A DNA stretch of 35,574 nt from Candidatus Atribacteria bacterium (GTDB lineage: Bacteria > Atribacterota > Phoenicimicrobiia > Phoenicimicrobiales > Stramentimicrobiaceae): NCBI GenBank assembly GCA_029556475.1, contig JAKQEP010000161.1, forward strand, positions 1 to 35,574. Direction: 5' to 3'. Shown here piece after piece: positions 7,950 through 15,755 of this stretch; the stretch's first letter is position 1, and each line of letters begins with the position of its first letter. Made by a program: the position numbers and the translations under genes. Under the pieces are notes generated by a model. That model saw only the letters and a program-made list of their open reading frames with translations. It was not told where the DNA came from and searched no databases.

Positions 7950-9227
7950 CTATAGCAAGATCTTTGCCAGAGTATTGGCAAAAATTATAACTACTATACT
8001 CCAGGCAGCAGTGATTACAGCCGGTATCAAGCAATATTTTAGTACCTTAAAGTAGTTCTTTTCTCCCACTACCTGTGCGGCAAATATTCCGGCTAAAGCA
8101 GTCGGCGGCACCAGGTCACCTAAAGCTGACAATTGGGATAAAGCCGCCACTGTAATTACCGGATTGCTCTCCAGTAAAGCCAGGGCAAATGGCACACCTA
8201 AGACCGATGCTGAACCATAAGCAGATACTGCTCCAAAAGCTGGTATACTAACCGCTATCCCGAGATAAAGTAAATAGGCAGGCAGGCTTAGACAATTAAT
8301 GACAATATAACCTCTCACCCCGGTCAGGGTCATAACCTGTATAAACATTCCTACTCCAACTAAAATACCCAAAACTGGTAAGGCATCATGGACTGCTTCC
8401 TGAGCTATTTTTAAAAAGTTAAATTTTTTGCCAGAAAATAGACCCACCAGTGCGGAAATCAAAAAGTATATGGGCATTCCCAGGGTGGGGAACAGTTTGG
8501 GCAAGAAGGTCTCCCTTATCATAAGGATAAAAAGGATTATAATGGGTAAGAATAACCATATCCCAAAATCTGAAAGATAAGAAGTGGGAAGATCATCTTT
8601 TATCTTCTCATAATTAAATACTTTAAGATATTTTTTCCCTAAAAAAAGGCTGGTGAATATAATCAAGGGAATGGTAAGTAATAACAGGGGCAGGGTAAAC
8701 CCGATATAGGGTAGGTCAATTCCTCCTCCTATTATCAAAGCATTAACATTGACCGGTGGAGCTGCCTCTCCAAAAACCGCAGCCATTGCCACTACTGCGG
8801 CGGTTATTTCTTTTGGAAAACCAATATATATCAATACCGGTGAAACCAGAACACCACCAGTTAAAACAGCTGCTGTAGAAGAGCCGGTAATCATTCCGGG
8901 AAATACCACAATAAAGGATAAGCCAATAATTAATAAAGCCGGTTTGGAATAATATTTTTCAATTAACCATCTGGTGACAGTATCCATCATACCATTGTAC
9001 TGTACAACCTTCATAAAAATCATTGCAGTTGAAATTACCAGAATTGTGTTAAGATAATTGAGCCCTCCTTCCACCAGATGTCTGATGGGGATACCAAATC
9101 CTGCTACCAGGCAACCGGAAATAGCAGATAGCGCCATGGCTACCCCTACCGGCAGTTTAAACCTGAAACAGCTTACTGCAAACACACCTACCATTACCAC
9201 AAAATAAAGCAATTCAATACTAAGCAA
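7950..9227 (-). CDS. DctM-like/ion-transporter-superfamily permease
   Basis: A 425-residue integral membrane protein with roughly 11-13 hydrophobic segments. It has the two pseudo-symmetric halves of the ion-transporter (IT) superfamily. The first half has GMITGSSTAAVLTGG followed by AAVFGEAAPPVNVNAL. The second half has GAVSAYGSASVLGVP followed by SALGDLVPPTALAG. This resembles the large (M) subunit of TRAP transporters. No separate DctP binding protein or DctQ subunit is visible, so it could act alone or with the 50-residue protein downstream. I place the start at the TTG at 9227, six bases after AGGAGG; an upstream in-frame TTG at 9251 precedes that site. Context between gamma-glutamyltransferase and an amino-acid deacylase suggests import of glutamate, a dipeptide or a related carboxylate. 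Confidence 0.8.
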   Translation of the reverse strand: MLSIELLYFVVMVGVFAVSCFRFKLPVGVAMALSAISGCLVAGFGIPIRHLVEGGLNYLNTILVISTAMIFMKVVQYNGMMDTVTRWLIEKYYSKPALLIIGLSFIVVFPGMITGSSTAAVLTGGVLVSPVLIYIGFPKEITAAVVAMAAVFGEAAPPVNVNALIIGGGIDLPYIGFTLPLLLLTIPLIIFTSLFLGKKYLKVFNYEKIKDDLPTSYLSDFGIWLFLPIIILFILMIRETFLPKLFPTLGMPIYFLISALVGLFSGKKFNFLKIAQEAVHDALPVLGILVGVGMFIQVMTLTGVRGYIVINCLSLPAYLLYLGIAVSIPAFGAVSAYGSASVLGVPFALALLESNPVITVAALSQLSALGDLVPPTALAGIFAAQVVGEKNYFKVLKYCLIPAVITAAWSIVVIIFANTLAKILL

Positions 9228-9259
9228 TATACCCCTCCTTTCTTCTCTCAAATCTGTTC

Positions 9260-9317
9260 AGGGACGGTCCTTTGACATCTTTTTATCTTGTCTAAAAGAT
9301 GTCAAAGGACCGTCCCT
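9260..9317. repeat. perfect 24-bp inverted repeat (GGGACGG hairpin element)
   Basis: Positions 9260-9283 are exactly complementary to 9294-9317 around a ten-base loop. The arm begins AGGGACGGTCCTTTGACATC. Related single arms occur at 12888-12905 (as GAACCGTCCCC) and, degraded, at 5652-5670. It lies between ggt and the permease, so it would form a strong hairpin in the mRNA and could end transcription partly or stabilise the upstream message. It looks like a dispersed REP- or MITE-like element. Confidence 0.85.
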
Positions 9318-9328
9318 TAGCAGCTTTT

Positions 9329-11032
9329 TTAGTAGCCGATAGCTATTCCATCACGACGCGAATCACCACCACCAAAGAGTACACCATTTTTCAATAAAAT
9401 GCCCTGAGCTCCACCAAAATAAAGATCATGGGTTCCCTTCACATCTACTTGATTACCCAGTAATCTTAATGCTTCAATAGTTAATAGAGGTATGCGGTCT
9501 TCTACAAAAATAGGCATCGCTTTTCCTGCCGAAGAATAGGCATGAATACGGGGCGCTTCAATAGCTTCATCCATTCCCATATTAAAATCAATAACATTAG
9601 AGATTATCTGTGCCATAGCTGTGAAGATTCTGGTTGCACCCGGAGAGCCTAGAACCATAAATACCTCGCCATCTTTTTCCATTATTGTGGGCGACATACT
9701 GGAGAGAGGTGTTTTACCTGGTTCAGGAGCATTGGGAGAAGTTGGACTGGTAGAAAAATCATCCATTTCATTATTCATAATAATCCCCACCCCGGGAACA
9801 ATCAGTCCTGAACCGAAGAAATAATTGATAGTCTGGGATAAAGCCACTGCATTACCTTCGGCATCAATGACCGAAAGATGACTGGTACTTTGATGTTCAA
9901 ATAGGCCTGGTTCACCGGCAGGAATTTCTAATTTTGGGTTAGATACATCAATCAGTTCAGCCAGAGATTTTGCGTATTCTTTTGAAGTGAGTCCTTCAAG
10001 AGGAATATCTTTAGCAAATGCCGGGTCAGCCATAAATTTTGCTCTATCGGCAAAAGCCATTTTCATAGCTTCTGACAAAACTGAGATATGAGTCGGTCCC
10101 AGATAATTCATTTCCGCGATATCAAAGTTTTCCATTATATTCAGGATTTGAATAAGATGAGTGCCACCAGAGCTGGGGGGAGGCATGGAATAGATATCAT
10201 ATCCCCGATAGCTGCCACTAACTGGTTTATGTCTGAATACTTTATAATCTTTTAAATCTTGAAGAGTGAGTATGCCACCTGCAGCTTGAACAGCATCAAC
10301 TATTTTCTGACCCAATTCACCACCATAAAAATGCTCAATTCCTTTATCAAGTATCTCCCGATAAGTCTTTGCCAGATCTTTTTGTATTAATATATCTCCT
10401 GTTTCCAGAGGAACTCCATCCTTAAGATAGGCAATAGCAAAAGGATCATTCCAGTCAACTAATTTATCATAATTATCCTTAATCATATCTCTAAAAGTAT
10501 CTGTTATTTCAAACCCATTTTCCATATACTCTATAGCAGGAGCCATAACCTCTTTTAAGGTCATAGTGCCATATTCGTCGAGAGCAGTTTTAAGTCCAAG
10601 CAAGGTTCCGGGAACACCGCTTGCCAATCCACTCAATTGAGTCCATTTCTCTTCTTTGGCCTGTTCAGAGGCAAACATATCCTTAGTTGAAGCCGCCGGT
10701 GCACGTTCCCGGTAGTCTAAGATTATAATCTCTCCGGTCCTGGCAAAACGGATTACCATAAAACCGCCCCCGCCAATTCCAGAGGCATTCGGCTCAACTG
10801 CATTTAAGGCAAAAGCAGTAGCAATAGCAGCATCTATGGCATTACCACCTTGTTTTAATATCCTTACACCAGCTTCCGCTGCTAGAGGATGAGCAGCAGC
10901 TACCATGCCATGGGCGGCAATAGCATCCTGCGGGGTATGCTTGTCTAAAGCAAGTGAAGTTAATGGAATCATTGAAAGAATTAACAAAAGAGTGCAGCAA
11001 AATGTAATAATATTTTTAAAACTTTTTTTCAT
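9329..11032 (-). CDS. ggt: gamma-glutamyltransferase (exported)
   Basis: A 567-residue N-terminal-nucleophile hydrolase that cleaves or transfers gamma-glutamyl groups from glutathione and related peptides. A signal peptide covers about residues 1-28, so it acts outside the cytoplasmic membrane. Autocleavage should expose T383 in QSTSHLSV as the catalytic threonine of the small subunit. R110 in DYRERAP is the substrate-binding arginine, and PLSSMSPT (442-449) and the GSPGATRI loop match the oxyanion and glutamate-binding regions. Length and order are normal, and nothing is truncated. GGAAGGAG precedes the ATG. It is the first gene of the minus-strand group with the permease, the small membrane protein and the zinc hydrolase. 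Confidence 0.95.
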   Translation of the reverse strand: MKKSFKNIITFCCTLLLILSMIPLTSLALDKHTPQDAIAAHGMVAAAHPLAAEAGVRILKQGGNAIDAAIATAFALNAVEPNASGIGGGGFMVIRFARTGEIIILDYRERAPAASTKDMFASEQAKEEKWTQLSGLASGVPGTLLGLKTALDEYGTMTLKEVMAPAIEYMENGFEITDTFRDMIKDNYDKLVDWNDPFAIAYLKDGVPLETGDILIQKDLAKTYREILDKGIEHFYGGELGQKIVDAVQAAGGILTLQDLKDYKVFRHKPVSGSYRGYDIYSMPPPSSGGTHLIQILNIMENFDIAEMNYLGPTHISVLSEAMKMAFADRAKFMADPAFAKDIPLEGLTSKEYAKSLAELIDVSNPKLEIPAGEPGLFEHQSTSHLSVIDAEGNAVALSQTINYFFGSGLIVPGVGIIMNNEMDDFSTSPTSPNAPEPGKTPLSSMSPTIMEKDGEVFMVLGSPGATRIFTAMAQIISNVIDFNMGMDEAIEAPRIHAYSSAGKAMPIFVEDRIPLLTIEALRLLGNQVDVKGTHDLYFGGAQGILLKNGVLFGGGDSRRDGIAIGY

Positions 11033-11615
11033 TTTTTCTCCTTCCTTTTATATCTAAGAATTTATTAATGTATTACTATTTTTTCACCTCCAGTCTCTAT
11101 TTATTTATCAATACTTTACTTTGTTCATTATTCGGGCATTACAAATAAAAGCAAATTTTTTTACTTAACTATTTAGAGTAACTTAATTGGTATTGAGCAT
11201 TGAATCGTACAAAAGTGAAATTGTTGTTGGCTATCAAAATAAATCGGGAATTTAACTCCTCTTTATTTTTAGTAGTGCAGTTGTTTTTATAATACCTTCC
11301 CTATGTGGTACAGAGAATAGAAAATATTGGGTACTGAAAATACTTCTATATTATATATTTTAATTAAATACTATCATATTGATGCTTCTTAAGCAATGTT
11401 TTTAAATTATTTTGATGACTAATAAGAATTGAATCTAAAACAGGCTATGGCAGAGATAGGAGCATTGACTTGATTGTTATAATAATAAATAGATATTAAG
11501 GAAGATGAGAAAAAGCTAATCTACCATTAAACTTAAGATGTAAAAAAAATGATTTTGTTACCGGTTAATAATTCTGGTTATGTAAATAATATTTCATATA
11601 ATAGGCTGGTAGCTA
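11033..11615. other. intergenic region between divergent ggt and thiF-like genes
   Basis: This AT-rich region of nearly 600 bases must hold the promoters of two divergent genes, but none is convincing. An isolated ribosome-binding-site-like GGAGGTGA lies on the minus strand at 11091-11084 with no ORF after it. TTGACT (11465) and TATAAT (11478) on the plus strand are too close together to form one promoter. I see no repeat or RNA motif that I can name. Confidence 0.5.
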
Positions 11616-12491
11616 ATGAGCAACCACATGCCCAAAACAAGAGAAGATTTGAAAAAGGAATTGGTAAGACTAAAAAAAGATAATCTGAAAAAGTCAGATG
11701 GTATTCCTATAATATCCATTTCCCAGGTCAAAAAAACAGCCCAAACTTTTAACTTATCTCCCAAAGAGGTAGAGATAGCGGCTTTGGAAGAAAGAATAAT
11801 CCCCACTCGATATAGGCGGAATTTTAATACCGTTAGCTTTGCAGAACAGATTACTTTTCTCAAATCAAAAGTAACTGTTGCCGGTTGTGGCGGATTGGGA
11901 GGAAACATTATAGAATTGTTAGCCAGATTGGGAATAGGAAGTATCATAGCAATTGATGGAGATGTATTTCAAGAAAGTAATCTAAATAGACAAGCATTAT
12001 GCAATGAGGATAGTTTCGGAACAGGAAAAGCAGTAACAGCCATATCAAGGATAAAGCACATAAATTCCAGCATAGATGCCCATTCCTATTCCCAATTTTT
12101 TGATATCCACAATCTTGCTACTTTCATTGGGGATACTGATGTGGTAATCGATGCCCTTGATAATATTCCCTCTCGCTTTCTTTTAGAAAAAGTCTGTAAA
12201 GAATTAAAAATCCCCCTTATTCATGGCGCCATCAATGGATTACAGGGGCAAGCATCTACCATCTTCCCTGAAGATAAGGGATTGGTTGCAATTTATGGTC
12301 CGGAAGATAAATACCATAAGCAGTTTACAGATAATCAGGTTAGTGTACTTTCAGTCACTCCGGCAATGATAGCGTCAATACAGGTTGCAGAGGTCTTGAA
12401 AGTTTTACTGAAGAGAGGGAAGCCTTTACAAAACAAATTGCTCCTAATCAATTTGGAGGAAAATGATTTCAATATAGTTGACATTCTGTAA
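11616..12491 (+). CDS. ThiF/MoeB/HesA-type adenylyltransferase, without zinc cysteines
   Basis: A 291-residue E1-like enzyme that would adenylate the C-terminus of a ubiquitin-like sulfur-carrier protein. The nucleotide-binding loop GCGGLGG is at 90-96, preceded by the arginine-containing RYRRN..S..EQ segment. DGDVFQESNLNRQ (about 115-127) is the acidic and arginine ATP-contact motif, and DVVIDALDNIPSR follows. About 60 extra helical residues precede the domain. The two CXXC zinc pairs of MoeB and ThiF are missing, and no cysteine is evident in the region of the usual catalytic crossover loop (about 225-250). No ThiS, MoaD or JAMM gene is nearby. The ribosome binding site is weak; an in-frame ATG at 11628 is an alternative start. 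The adenylylation step looks intact, but its partner is unknown. Confidence 0.85.
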   Translation: MSNHMPKTREDLKKELVRLKKDNLKKSDGIPIISISQVKKTAQTFNLSPKEVEIAALEERIIPTRYRRNFNTVSFAEQITFLKSKVTVAGCGGLGGNIIELLARLGIGSIIAIDGDVFQESNLNRQALCNEDSFGTGKAVTAISRIKHINSSIDAHSYSQFFDIHNLATFIGDTDVVIDALDNIPSRFLLEKVCKELKIPLIHGAINGLQGQASTIFPEDKGLVAIYGPEDKYHKQFTDNQVSVLSVTPAMIASIQVAEVLKVLLKRGKPLQNKLLLINLEENDFNIVDIL

Positions 12492-12694
12492 ATCCTTTTT
12501 CTAAGACACCTTCCATGGATAGTCACGATAATTTAAATAATTAATTATATCAATTATCAGATTTTACACTATATAACATCTGTGGTTGATAAATATTATA
12601 GATATAAATGAATGAAATTGCAGAATAGTCGTTGGTCGTTGGTATTTAGCATTTAGTTAAAATACAATGCAAAGAGGTCTGATAAGGTCGTAGA

Positions 12695-12755
12695 TTCGCA
12701 ATGACGAAGAAGGTTGTCATTACGAGTGACCGTAGGGAGCGAAGCAATCTCATCC
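12695..12755. repeat. GTCATTGCGAG-type dispersed repeat
   Basis: TTCGCAATGAC (12695-12705) is followed in inverted orientation by GTCATTACGAG (12716-12726) and then by GCGAAGCAATCTCATCC (to 12755). The same GTCATTGCGAG ... GCAATC frame appears at 18622-18668. Such hairpin repeats are scattered in many bacterial genomes. Confidence 0.6.
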
Positions 12756-12887
12756 ACTACCACCCACATCTTTTCTTCTTATTCTTTCATTTCTGCCAAC
12801 ACTCTTTTTATTTGTATTTTCTTTGTTTTTACCAAAATCCAAAAACTATTAACTAAAAACTTCCCTCATTTATTCCCGTATTTAACA

Positions 12888-12905
12888 GAGAACCGTCCCC
12901 TGTAA
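12888..12905. repeat. single arm of the GGGACGG element
   Basis: GAGAACCGTCCCCTGTAA is the complement of a GGGGACGGTTCTC arm and resembles the arms of the perfect inverted repeat at 9260-9317. No second arm is present here. Confidence 0.4.
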
Positions 12906-13036
12906 AGACAATTCAATTCAACTATAGTATATTTTATGTTATAATTTGTGAAATAAGACCAATTAACATACCTTAAAAAATCCTTAGAAGAGAATAAAAA
13001 AAATGGGTAATGAAATAATAAAGCAGATTCATAGAT

Positions 13037-13492
13037 ATGTCTTTTAAAGTAGAAAGAAAAAAGATAATTCAATTATTAAAAGATTACTTTTCAAGGAATT
13101 CATCTTTATACCATATCGAGATAGCTTTTCTTTATGGCTCCTGGTCAAAGGGATTTCCACATAAAGAATCTGATATTGATTTAGCCCTTCTTTTTTCCTC
13201 ACCTTCTCAAAATGAAGATATCCTATTTGATTCTATTAATAATATTAGTTATGATTTAAGTTTAAAAATTGGTAAAGAAGTAAATATTATTGATATTAAA
13301 GAAGATTTTCCTTATCCTATGCTTTATTACAATGCTATAATCTATGGTATACCCATATACGTTAAAAATAATGAGCTTCTTATTGATTTAAGATTAGAGG
13401 CAATTAGACAGATGGAAGATTTTAAGGTCTTCGGGATACCCTGGCAGCAAGAAGTAGCTCAAAAAATCCTAAAGGAGATGACACATGCTTGA
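13037..13492 (+). CDS. mntA: MntA-like minimal nucleotidyltransferase antitoxin
   Basis: A 151-residue MNT-type nucleotidyltransferase, the antitoxin of the HepT-MntA (type VII) toxin-antitoxin systems. In characterised members it inactivates HepT by adding AMP groups to a tyrosine near the active site. The GSX10DXD motif is complete: G34-S35 with D46 and D48 (FLYGSWSKGF ... SDIDLAL). A third acidic residue could come from EVNIIDI further on. The gene overlaps the hepT start by eight bases, which indicates translational coupling. The ribosome binding site is weak. The pair sits beside repeats in an otherwise gene-poor stretch, as expected for an acquired module. Confidence 0.88.
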   Translation: MSFKVERKKIIQLLKDYFSRNSSLYHIEIAFLYGSWSKGFPHKESDIDLALLFSSPSQNEDILFDSINNISYDLSLKIGKEVNIIDIKEDFPYPMLYYNAIIYGIPIYVKNNELLIDLRLEAIRQMEDFKVFGIPWQQEVAQKILKEMTHA

Positions 13493-13913
13493 GTTTAATT
13501 GTGCTAAAGGAAGGATTGCTGATTCTTTACGATTTATTGCTATTGAAATGAAAGAATTTGAAGATGATTACTCTTCTAAAAGCTGGAAAGAATATAAAGA
13601 AGATCGTAAATTACAAAAATTAATGGATAGAACAGTTGAAAATATATTTACTGCCCTTATTGAAATATGTGGTACTCTTCTATCAAGGCAAGGTATAGCA
13701 GCCGAAAGTTATTCTCAAATACTGAGTGAATGCAGTAAAAAGTTAGGATTCACTGAAGACGAGCAAGCAGTGTTTGGGAAAATTGCTGTACAAAGAAATA
13801 GGTTAGCACACAGATATCTCAATTTTAGATGGCAATCAATAAATATGTTTATAAAGAACAAGTCACTTATTTTAAGCTTGCTGAATAAAATTTCTGAAGA
13901 GTCTAAAGAATAA
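13485..13913 (+). CDS. hepT: HepT-like (HEPN) ribonuclease toxin
   Basis: A 142-residue all-alpha HEPN-domain protein. The catalytic RNxxxHxY signature is present as R104-N105-R106-L-A-H109-R110-Y111, with Y111 in the position AMPylated in characterised HepT toxins. It is expected to be a dimeric RNase that cuts tRNA or mRNA and is neutralised by MntA. Its start lies inside the 3' end of mntA. It ends a few bases before an octanucleotide tandem repeat. Length and motif look intact, so the toxin is probably functional. Confidence 0.87.
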   Translation: MLEFNCAKGRIADSLRFIAIEMKEFEDDYSSKSWKEYKEDRKLQKLMDRTVENIFTALIEICGTLLSRQGIAAESYSQILSECSKKLGFTEDEQAVFGKIAVQRNRLAHRYLNFRWQSINMFIKNKSLILSLLNKISEESKE

Positions 13914-13926
13914 ACTTTAACAAATT

Positions 13927-14006
13927 ACCTAATTACCTAATTAACTAATTAGCTAATTAACTAATTACCTAATTAGCTAATTGATTAATTGGTTAATTTG
14001 CTAATT
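13927..14006. repeat. octanucleotide tandem repeat, ten units of NNYTAATT
   Basis: Ten consecutive 8-base units end in TAATT (ACCTAATT, AACTAATT, AGCTAATT and variants, with later units more diverged). They fill the space between hepT and the convergent phosphoglucomutase gene. The last units overlap the final codons and stop of that gene (stop at 13993-13995). AGCTAATT with AATTAGCT makes parts of it self-complementary. Confidence 0.85.
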
Positions 14007-15723
14007 CATTTTCGATTTTACCAAAAACGACTGACTTGACCTTTGCCAATTTTTCTTCTGCCTCTGCCCTAGTTTTCCCAAGTAAAGACATATAAATTTT
14101 AATTTTTGGCTCAGTACCGGAAGGCCTTATGGCATACCAGGAACCATCAGTAAAGAAGCATTTCAAAACATCAGATTTAGGAAGATCTATTATTTCTTCT
14201 TTTTGCCTCTCAAAATCATACTGCAAAGATAACAGGTAATCAATCTTACGGGATATTGTCATTCCTGAAATCCGAGGAAACTCCTTTCGAAAAGAAGCCA
14301 TTATCATCTCCATCTTCTGCTCTCCTTCCAATCCTTCCAGAAAGATGGAATCTAAATATTCCAGAAAATATCCATGCCGTTCATATAAGCTCTGCAAAAC
14401 ATCAAGTAAAGTCAGACCTCTTTTCTTGTAAAAAGCAGCCATCTCCACTATCAGCATAGCACTTATCACAGCATCCTTATCCCGCACAAAATTACCGGTA
14501 AGATATCCGATGCTCTCCTCATATCCGAATAAAAATATCCCACCTTCCTGTTCTAACTCTTCTGCTTTATTACAGATAAATTTAAACCCGGTCAGGGTAT
14601 CATAAGTTGGAATATGGTAATGTTCTGCAATAACTCTGCCCATTTCTGAGGTGACTATGGTTTTAATCACAAACCCTTTTTGGGGCAATTTACCTTTTTC
14701 CTGGCGCCTTTTTAGAATATAATCCAAAAGTAAAGCACCTGTCTGGTTGCCATTTAAAAATATATAGTTGTTTTTTTTGTTTAAAACTGCTATAGCAATC
14801 CGGTCACAATCGGGGTCAGTTGCTATTAAAATTTCTGCTCCAACCTTTTTACCCAGTCCAACCGCTCTTTCAAATGCTTCCGGATTTTCCGGATTAGGTG
14901 ATTTCACAGTAGAAAACCGGGCATCCGGTTGCGCCTGCTCTTCATCAACAAATACATTTTTAAAACCCCTATCCTTTAAAATCGTTCTTACTGGAATATT
15001 CCCGGTTCCATGTAAGGGGGTATATACAACTTTTATCTCTTCATCTATCTCTTCATCCTTACTCAATGACAATGTTTTAACCTTCTCGTAATAAACCCGG
15101 TCAAATACTTCCCCCAGTATTTTGCATAATTTTCTTTCTTTGGCTTCTTCCAGAGAAATCAACTTAACTTTTGAATAATTTTCTATTTTACTTATCTCTG
15201 CTATAATCTCATCAGCAATCTCCGGCAATATCTGTGCACCATTTTCAGCATATACTTTATAGCCATTATAGTCAGGGGGGTTATGACTGGCGGTAATAAC
15301 AATGCCGGCCGCTGCCCCAATCATCTTAACCGCAAAAGATAATTCAGGTGTGGGTCGTATATCATCAAAAAGATAAGTTTTTATTCCATTGGCTGTTAAA
15401 ACCTGTGCTGCCTGCTCAGTAAACTCACGCGACATCTTCCTGGGGTCATGGGCAATCACTACACCTTTTTCCTGCGTTTTTTCTACTTTTTGCAGCAGAT
15501 AATTAGCCAGTCCTTGAGTGGTCTGTCCCACTGTGTAGATATTCATACGGTTGGCACCGATAGCAATCTTACCCCTTATTCCTCCAGTACCAAAATCAAG
15601 GTCTTTGTAAAAACGGTCTAAAATCTCCTCTTCATTTCCAGCTATGGAACGCAGTTCTTCCTTGTCTTCCTCTTTTAGATATGAGCTATCAAGCCATTGT
15701 CTATATTTTTTCTGATAATCCAA
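13993..15723 (-). CDS. pgcA: alpha-phosphoglucomutase / phosphomannomutase (PgcA-like)
   Basis: A 576-residue enzyme of the alpha-D-phosphohexomutase superfamily that interconverts hexose-6-phosphate and hexose-1-phosphate. The phosphoserine is S146 in TASHNPPDYNGYKVY. The metal loop is TDPDCDRIA near 305-313. The sugar-binding loop is GYEESIGY near 400, and the phosphate-binding loop is RPSGTEPKIKIY near the C-terminus. The length fits the PgcA/PGM2 branch. The start is TTG, eight bases after AGGAGG. It could supply glucose-1-phosphate, or mannose-1-phosphate for the ManC further along, since no separate phosphomannomutase is visible here. Its last codons lie within the octamer repeat. Confidence 0.92.
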   Translation of the reverse strand: MDYQKKYRQWLDSSYLKEEDKEELRSIAGNEEEILDRFYKDLDFGTGGIRGKIAIGANRMNIYTVGQTTQGLANYLLQKVEKTQEKGVVIAHDPRKMSREFTEQAAQVLTANGIKTYLFDDIRPTPELSFAVKMIGAAAGIVITASHNPPDYNGYKVYAENGAQILPEIADEIIAEISKIENYSKVKLISLEEAKERKLCKILGEVFDRVYYEKVKTLSLSKDEEIDEEIKVVYTPLHGTGNIPVRTILKDRGFKNVFVDEEQAQPDARFSTVKSPNPENPEAFERAVGLGKKVGAEILIATDPDCDRIAIAVLNKKNNYIFLNGNQTGALLLDYILKRRQEKGKLPQKGFVIKTIVTSEMGRVIAEHYHIPTYDTLTGFKFICNKAEELEQEGGIFLFGYEESIGYLTGNFVRDKDAVISAMLIVEMAAFYKKRGLTLLDVLQSLYERHGYFLEYLDSIFLEGLEGEQKMEMIMASFRKEFPRISGMTISRKIDYLLSLQYDFERQKEEIIDLPKSDVLKCFFTDGSWYAIRPSGTEPKIKIYMSLLGKTRAEAEEKLAKVKSVVFGKIENELAN

Positions 15724-15755
15724 AATAAGCCCCTCCTGATACTTTAGTTATCATT

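Larger units (their letters stand above)
12492..13036. other. repeat-bearing intergenic region before mntA
   Basis: No gene is evident in these 545 bases. They hold two dispersed repeat types, listed separately (12695-12755 and 12888-12905). The remainder is AT-rich. The low density of coding sequence and the presence of repeats suggest an insertion hotspot next to the toxin-antitoxin pair. Confidence 0.5.

Noticed and set aside
11465-11483. TTGACT and TATAAT on the plus strand before the thiF-like gene
   Set aside because: The boxes are only seven bases apart, far too close for one sigma-70 promoter.
13927-14006. Possible CRISPR array
   Set aside because: Units of eight bases with no spacers are a simple tandem repeat, and no cas gene is present.
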